From assembly GCA_947166165.1 (NCBI GenBank), contig CAMVDK010000114.1, positions 1 to 9,672 of the forward strand: a stretch of 9,672 nucleotides of DNA, in the 5' to 3' direction. Shown in pieces: positions 6,000 through 9,672 of the stretch; position 1 is the first letter of the stretch; each line of letters opens with the position of its first letter. The notes beneath the pieces were generated by a model, which was not told the DNA's origin, ran no database searches, and saw nothing but the letters and a program-made list of their open reading frames with translations. The translations under genes were made by a program, and so were the position numbers. The DNA comes from an uncultured Porphyromonadaceae bacterium. Its GTDB lineage: Bacteria > Bacteroidota > Bacteroidia > Bacteroidales > Muribaculaceae.

Positions 6000-8410
6000 G
6001 CCTTATGCACCATGATGTTGATCACCACGTTCATGTCGTCGATGTCCACAACGCCGTTGCCGTCCACGTCGGCCATGGGCCATTGCTGCAGTGTGGCTTT
6101 GCGAAGCATGATGTTGATGATGATGTTCATGTCGTCGACATCGACCGAGCCGTTGCCGTCCACGTCGCCGCGCACCGAAGGCGTGCCGCCGGCAACGGTG
6201 AACGTGCTCACGCCACTCGCTTTCACTTCTTCGCCGCTTGAGAAATAGTAATAGTTGATAAAGTACATCTCTCCAGTGATCAACTCATCGAAAGTGAGCG
6301 TGATGTCGGAGGTGGCTCCAGCCGCCAGTGTGAGCGGCAGGGTCACTCTGCGCACGATGCTGCCGCGGTAGCCCGTTGCGGTCTTCTCGGTCACCTTGCA
6401 CAGGTAGGCCATCACCTCTTCGTTGTAGGCATTTCCCTTGTTGGTCACCGTGGTGGTCACCACGGCGGTGTTGCTGTTCAGCTTGCGGCCCGAGGTGGAA
6501 GTCACCAGGTTTGCCACATTGTGCTTCATCGTCAGGTTGGCGGCCGGCATCTCCTCAACAGTCAGCGAGCGGGTGGCGATGGGATTGGTGCCGTCCTCGT
6601 TGAGTGTGAACTTGAGCGTCTTCGTGCCGGCGGTCTCGGGACGGTAGAAGAAGGTGATGTCGCCAGCCTCGCCGGGAGTGATGTCGAGCATCTCCATGGT
6701 GGTCTTCACTCCATCGACAAACAGATAGATCTTGTTGTTCATCGAAGTGCCGGAATTGGTGATGTTCGCAATCACTTTGATGGTCTTGTTCGTGTGTTTG
6801 AATCCCTCATAGTCCACGTTGTTGACCGTGTACTTCGGGATGCCGTTCACTCCACAGGGCGTGAGCGTGAGCGTGGTGGTGGTGATTTTGGCCTCCACAT
6901 AGTTCACGTCGCTGCCTACGCACTCCTCCCACGAGCCGTTGGGGCGCAGCTTGCTGATGGGCACCAGGCGATAGGTGCCTGCGGCCAGTCCGGCGCCGAA
7001 CCGGAGGTTGAAGGTGCTCGTGCGCCCCCAGCCGTCCTTAAGGTCGGTGAACAAATAGGTGTTCGATGACTCGCTGGTCAGAACGCTGATGCGCGTATTT
7101 CCTTGATAGAGTGCCCAGCCCGACACAAAGCTCCTCGTGCTGCCGGTATAGTTGCTGAAGCGGCCCGAGAAAGTCACGCCGGTGAAGTCGGAACTGCTGC
7201 TCGAACGGGTGTAGGTGGAGGCCGTCACGCTCAGATCGCTGAACGTCATCGCTGTGGAAGGCGCGGCGCTCTGATTGCCGGGCACGATGCCCACGACCAT
7301 TGTCTGGCGGGCCACATAGCCCTCGGTGCCGGAACTGCCGCCCGTGCCCTGGATTTTGGTGGTCAAGGCCGAGAGGGCGTAGTAGCCGTTGCTGCCGCCG
7401 CCCCAGCCCCAGTTGATGTGGAACAGGCCAGTCGCGTTGTCGTAGCCGTCGCAGATAAAGGCGTGGCCCGAGTTGGCCATCGTGGCGCCGGAGTACACCA
7501 CCGGGCGCTTGGCCTTGAGCTCGGCATAGAGCATTTGTGCCCACGCATCTTTGGTGTAATTCTCGCGTTTCACATAGCGGACCGATGGGGCGTAATTGAA
7601 ATACGTCTGGAATGCCACCGGGATATCGGACGATGACGCGCTCGAGGATTCATTCTTGAAGTCCATCGTGACTGCCTGGCCGCAGTAGAGCATCAGCTGG
7701 GCCACTGCGGCGGCGGCGGCTCCGGTGTCAGCAGCCTTGTAGTTGTCCTGCATGTTCGCCCAGTCGAAGGCGACCGCGGGCAACTCAGGGCGATAGATGC
7801 TCTGCGTCTCGCTGGTGTAGGCCGGGATGGCAGTCGACTCGACGGGCCAGCGGTGATAATACATCATCTGCGCCATCGCAGTGGCCACACAGCCCGTGGC
7901 GGCACGCTCGCCGCTGTTGACAGTGGGCAGTTGCAGGTTGTAGGGTGCATTCTGGTCCCAGTTGCAGGTGACCATCGGGGCAATCTTGGCACCCAAAGCA
8001 CGCTGCGGGGCGTACTGCGCCGACTCGTCGTCGCCGAGCGACTCAATCTCGGCCGACAGACCGTCGAGCCATTCCTGCATGGCCGGTGGCACGTTGGCGG
8101 GGTCGAACGAGCCGGTGTCGCTGTAGCCCAGCACAGGCACCGCGCGGTCGTCGCCGCTCACAATCACAAAACCGTCGCTCAACTCGCTGCCGGTGTTGAA
8201 AACGTAGTAGGCCGGGGCCGTCGTCAAGCGACCCGGAGCACGACGGGCCGACCGCTCCACCACCTGTGGTGTGCACGACTTGCCGTGAGACGTGAAAAAC
8301 TGGCCCGCCACCTGGCGCGCTTCGCTCTCGCTCAGTGTGCGTCCCTCGGCCGACGCACCGCACAGCAGCGCCAGCATTCCGACGAACAACAATATCTTTT
8401 TTATCCTCAT
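5996..8410 (-). CDS. Secreted C10 (streptopain/interpain-type) cysteine peptidase with dockerin-like C-terminus
   Basis: The 804-residue preproenzyme begins with a Sec signal peptide (about 1-22). The inhibitory pro-region (about 24-140) has SEARQVAGQFF and AYYVFNTGSELSDGFVIVSGDD. The C10 catalytic domain (about 141-375) contains TCNWDQNAPYN, nucleophile Cys174 in ATGCVATAMAQMMYYHRWP, His316 in NSGHAFICDGYD, and the INWGWGG loop (332-338) with Trp334 and Trp336. After it come beta-rich segments (about 386-740), including a CARDB-like stretch (NKTIKVIANITNSGTS). The C-terminus has two dockerin-type calcium loops (748-771, 781-804). Relatives are SpeB of Streptococcus, interpain A of Prevotella and the Bfp proteases of Bacteroides. 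The enzyme likely degrades host or dietary protein outside the cell after pro-region removal; the substrate is unknown. There is no T9SS C-terminal sorting domain. ATG 8408-8410 lies behind a Bacteroidota promoter. Confidence 0.95.
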   Translation of the reverse strand: MRIKKILLFVGMLALLCGASAEGRTLSESEARQVAGQFFTSHGKSCTPQVVERSARRAPGRLTTAPAYYVFNTGSELSDGFVIVSGDDRAVPVLGYSDTGSFDPANVPPAMQEWLDGLSAEIESLGDDESAQYAPQRALGAKIAPMVTCNWDQNAPYNLQLPTVNSGERAATGCVATAMAQMMYYHRWPVESTAIPAYTSETQSIYRPELPAVAFDWANMQDNYKAADTGAAAAAVAQLMLYCGQAVTMDFKNESSSASSSDIPVAFQTYFNYAPSVRYVKRENYTKDAWAQMLYAELKAKRPVVYSGATMANSGHAFICDGYDNATGLFHINWGWGGGSNGYYALSALTTKIQGTGGSSGTEGYVARQTMVVGIVPGNQSAAPSTAMTFSDLSVTASTYTRSSSSSDFTGVTFSGRFSNYTGSTRSFVSGWALYQGNTRISVLTSESSNTYLFTDLKDGWGRTSTFNLRFGAGLAAGTYRLVPISKLRPNGSWEECVGSDVNYVEAKITTTTLTLTPCGVNGIPKYTVNNVDYEGFKHTNKTIKVIANITNSGTSMNNKIYLFVDGVKTTMEMLDITPGEAGDITFFYRPETAGTKTLKFTLNEDGTNPIATRSLTVEEMPAANLTMKHNVANLVTSTSGRKLNSNTAVVTTTVTNKGNAYNEEVMAYLCKVTEKTATGYRGSIVRRVTLPLTLAAGATSDITLTFDELITGEMYFINYYYFSSGEEVKASGVSTFTVAGGTPSVRGDVDGNGSVDVDDMNIIINIMLRKATLQQWPMADVDGNGVVDIDDMNVVINIMVHKA
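5999..6169 (-). repeat. Two dockerin-like repeats at the C-terminus of the C10 peptidase
   Basis: Two 24-residue units (DNA 6098-6169 and 5999-6070) each contain D-V-D-G-N-G-x-V-D-[VI]-D-D, a type I dockerin/EF-hand calcium loop, followed by the helix MN[IV][IV]INIM. The units are separated by 9 residues (ATLQQWPMA). They are clearly similar at DNA level too, which suggests an internal duplication. In non-cellulosomal Bacteroidales such repeats are widespread at the ends of secreted enzymes. Calcium-dependent folding or attachment is inferred; no cohesin gene is in the window. Confidence 0.85.
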
Positions 8411-8442
8411 TGCTATAAATTTAAAGATGAAAAATTATGCCA

Positions 8443-8472
8443 CAAAGTTACAACATTTTTTTCAAACCGCAA
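8443..8472 (-). promoter_or_regulatory. Bacteroidota-type promoter for the C10 peptidase gene
   Basis: On the minus strand TTG (8470-8472) is followed after exactly 19 bases by TAACTTTG (8443-8450), matching the TTG-N19-TAnnTTTG form used by the Bacteroidota primary sigma factor. The start codon is 32 bases further on, leaving a short AT-rich leader of roughly 25 bases without a Shine-Dalgarno. This is the only convincing promoter I found for the seven-gene minus-strand run. Confidence 0.7.
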
Positions 8473-8491
8473 CCATCCCGCCCCACTCCAA

Positions 8492-8538
8492 GGCAAAAGC
8501 GGGTCAACGGGGGCGGAGGTTTTTGCCCCGCTTTTACC
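8492..8538 (-). terminator. Stem-loop at the end of the EamA gene, overlapping its stop codon
   Basis: GGTAAAAGCGGG (minus strand, 8538-8527) pairs with CCCGCTTTTGCC (8503-8492): 11 Watson-Crick pairs plus one U-G wobble around a 23-base loop. The TAA stop of the transporter gene (8534-8536) lies inside the 5' arm. A second stem, GGGGC with GCCCC, can form inside it. There is no U-tract after the stem (the four U are within it), so it may be an unusual terminator or a 3'-end stabilising structure. It separates the transporter transcript from the C10 promoter. Confidence 0.5.
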
Positions 8539-8559
8539 CAAGTGGGTCAACGGGGGCGG
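8501..8559. repeat. 16-bp direct repeat, one copy in the EamA tail codons and one after the stop
   Basis: GGGTCAACGGGGGCGG occurs at 8501-8516 and again at 8544-8559, a 43-bp offset. Weaker similarity continues on both sides. On the coding strand the second copy encodes the APVDP part of the transporter C-terminus. The first copy would encode the same residues but lies in another frame beyond the stop codon. This looks like a local duplication or a piece of a dispersed GC-rich repeat. Confidence 0.8.
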
Positions 8560-9445
8560 GTGGTGCTTTATGCTCCCGCTCCACGAGCACCACGCCCACC
8601 AGGATGAGCGCGCAGGCCAGCAATCCGAGCGCGCCCACCCGCTCGCCGAAGGCCAGGGCGGCCACCAGCATCGAGATGGCCGGACCAAGATACAGATAGT
8701 TGTTGGCCGCAATCGGCCCGACGCCCTTGGTGACCACGCTCCACGCCAGGAAAGCCAGCATCGAGCACACCAGCGACAAGTAGAGCAGATGACCCAGAAT
8801 TTCGGGGCGCAGCCAGGTGGACAGCGCGGTGGGCGTGCCCTCCCACAGCATGAACGGCAGGGCGGTGATGATGCCGTAGAAGAAGGTCTTGCGCGTGATT
8901 TCGAGCGTGCTGTAGCGGTTGTTGAGCCGCTTGAGCACCACCGAGTAGATGGCCCACACCAGGGCACCCAGCAGCGCCAGCAGGTCGCCCAGCAGGCCGT
9001 CGCCCCACACGAAGCCGCCGCGGAACGTGAGCAACGCCACCCCGGCGAAAGCCACCACCGACCCTATCACCTTCGGCCACGTCAGGTGCTCCTCGCGCAG
9101 GAAGATGGCCGCCAGCAGGATGGTGAAAAGGGGGTTGGTGTCGACCAGTACGGCCACATTGCTCACCAGCGTGTGCTGCAAGGCCACGTTCTGCGCGATG
9201 AAGTAGGCCGACCCTCCCGTGGCTCCCAGCACCAGCAGACGCAGCTCGTCGCGCCACGGCGTGATGCGCACGCGGAATCGCGACCAGGCCAGCATGCACA
9301 GGTAGGCAATGACAAACCGGCACACATAAAGCTCGATGGGCTTCACGCCCGCGTCGAGCAGCACTCGCGTATTGATGAACGACACCGCCCACGCCACCAC
9401 GGTGGCCAGCGCGAGCAGGTGATACTTCAGATGCTTCGGATTCAT
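8534..9445 (-). CDS. EamA/DMT-family transporter
   Basis: This 303-residue inner-membrane protein has ten predicted membrane helices in two five-helix halves (roughly 9-29, 38-55, 69-86, 93-115, 126-141, 152-171, 186-202, 216-237, 244-266, 272-289), the EamA duplication layout of the drug/metabolite transporter superfamily (RhaT/YdcZ-like exporters). Characteristic points are VVAWAVSFINTRVLLD at the start, the VDTNPLFTILLAAIFLREEH block (101-120) and its counterpart LGPAISMLVAALAFGERV (253-270) in the second half. The substrate is unknown; family members export amino acids, nucleobases or other metabolites. The cytoplasmic tail APPAPVDPLG is Pro-rich, and its codons fall in the 16-bp direct repeat. 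ATG 9443-9445 fits the usual start just before helix 1. Confidence 0.94.
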   Translation of the reverse strand: MNPKHLKYHLLALATVVAWAVSFINTRVLLDAGVKPIELYVCRFVIAYLCMLAWSRFRVRITPWRDELRLLVLGATGGSAYFIAQNVALQHTLVSNVAVLVDTNPLFTILLAAIFLREEHLTWPKVIGSVVAFAGVALLTFRGGFVWGDGLLGDLLALLGALVWAIYSVVLKRLNNRYSTLEITRKTFFYGIITALPFMLWEGTPTALSTWLRPEILGHLLYLSLVCSMLAFLAWSVVTKGVGPIAANNYLYLGPAISMLVAALAFGERVGALGLLACALILVGVVLVEREHKAPPAPVDPLG

Positions 9446-9449
9446 TCTG

Positions 9450-9457
9450 CAAAATTA
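9450..9457 (-). promoter_or_regulatory. Promoter -7-like box immediately before the EamA start codon
   Basis: TAATTTTG on the minus strand fits TAnnTTTG, but no TTG sits at the expected 19-base spacing upstream. The box ends only four bases before the ATG, so a transcript starting from it would be leaderless or nearly so. Confidence 0.4.
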
Positions 9458-9534
9458 CTGATTATTCATCTACCTTCATCGGGCGTTAACAATTATTATT
9501 GCCTCAAGGCGCGCTCCATTCCAGCCAAAATGCC

Positions 9535-9542
9535 TACTTTTG
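9535..9542 (+). promoter_or_regulatory. Possible rightward promoter -7 box (TACTTTTG)
   Basis: TACTTTTGCA matches the favoured Bacteroidota -7 form TAnnTTTGCA and points out of the window, away from the EamA gene. No TTG lies at the usual distance upstream. The rest of 9446-9672 shows no gene I can support; an ATG at 9634 opens a frame to the window end, too short to judge. It may be the leader of a gene to the right. Confidence 0.4.
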
Positions 9543-9672
9543 CAAGGCCAAGCGACGGCACGAAAGATTTTCTTTCCGCTCAGGACAGAAGCATCCGTCA
9601 GCAGCATATTCACCCCAAAGCAGCCAAAAGTCTATGTTCCTGTGTCTGTTCGTTCGGGCTTATTATTTACCA

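Noticed and set aside
5999..6169. The two similar blocks as a short CRISPR-like or tandem DNA repeat
   Set aside because: They are in-frame coding units that translate to calcium-loop dockerin repeats, and the similarity follows the protein motif.
5256..6248. 330-codon plus-strand frame opposite the lipoprotein gene and the dockerin repeats
   Set aside because: Antisense to a gene with signal peptide and zinc motif; its translation is low-complexity and ends in repeats that mirror the dockerin DNA.
9634..9672. ATG opening a frame to the right window edge
   Set aside because: Only 13 codons are visible, with no start context or family signal; cannot be called a gene from this window.

Overview
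The window is GC-rich, tightly packed bacterial DNA, most likely from a gut-type member of the Bacteroidales (Muribaculaceae- or Prevotellaceae-like). Three things suggest this. A secreted C10 (streptopain-type) peptidase carries an N-terminal inhibitory pro-region and a C-terminal pair of dockerin-like repeats. Several other products (the alpha-helix-capped HAD hydrolase, the DUF5715-like lipoprotein, the single-gene LUD protein) have the Bacteroidota form. The promoter-like sites fit the Bacteroidota TTG-N19-TAnnTTTG pattern rather than -35/-10 boxes. The genus is inference.

Layout. Positions 1-710 (+) hold the 3' end of an outer-membrane beta-barrel protein, probably the barrel of a patatin-like phospholipase; it begins outside the window. 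Positions 711-1036 are the gap between two convergent genes. This gap holds a 178-bp MITE-like element (762-939) with 19-bp perfect terminal inverted repeats and a possible ATAA target duplication. It lies inside one arm of an older long inverted repeat (751-1035). From 1037 to 8410 seven genes run on the minus strand. In transcription order they are: C10 peptidase, DUF5715/M15-like lipoprotein, HAD hydrolase, aroB, map, LUD-domain protein and AlkZ-related winged-helix protein. Their gaps are -4, 48, 7, 61, 85 and 34 bp. Positions 8534-9445 (-) hold an EamA/DMT transporter, separated from the peptidase by a stem that includes its own stop codon and then by a good peptidase promoter. Positions 9446-9672 are non-coding as far as I can see and carry promoter-like boxes on both strands.

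How the genes work together. The C10 peptidase and the zinc-peptidase-like lipoprotein share an ATGA stop/start overlap, so they are probably translated together as an envelope or exported pair. HAD and aroB are 7 bp apart and likely form another coupled pair; aroB supplies 3-dehydroquinate for aromatic amino acid synthesis. map is housekeeping N-terminal methionine removal. LUD and the AlkZ-related gene follow at the end of the run. Only one convincing promoter is visible for the whole run (in front of the C10 gene), but internal promoters cannot be excluded.

I did not find a CRISPR array, tRNA, rRNA, phage module or defence island. The least ordinary parts are the nested repeats at 751-1035, the coupled peptidase pair, and the duplicated GC-rich segment at the end of the transporter gene.
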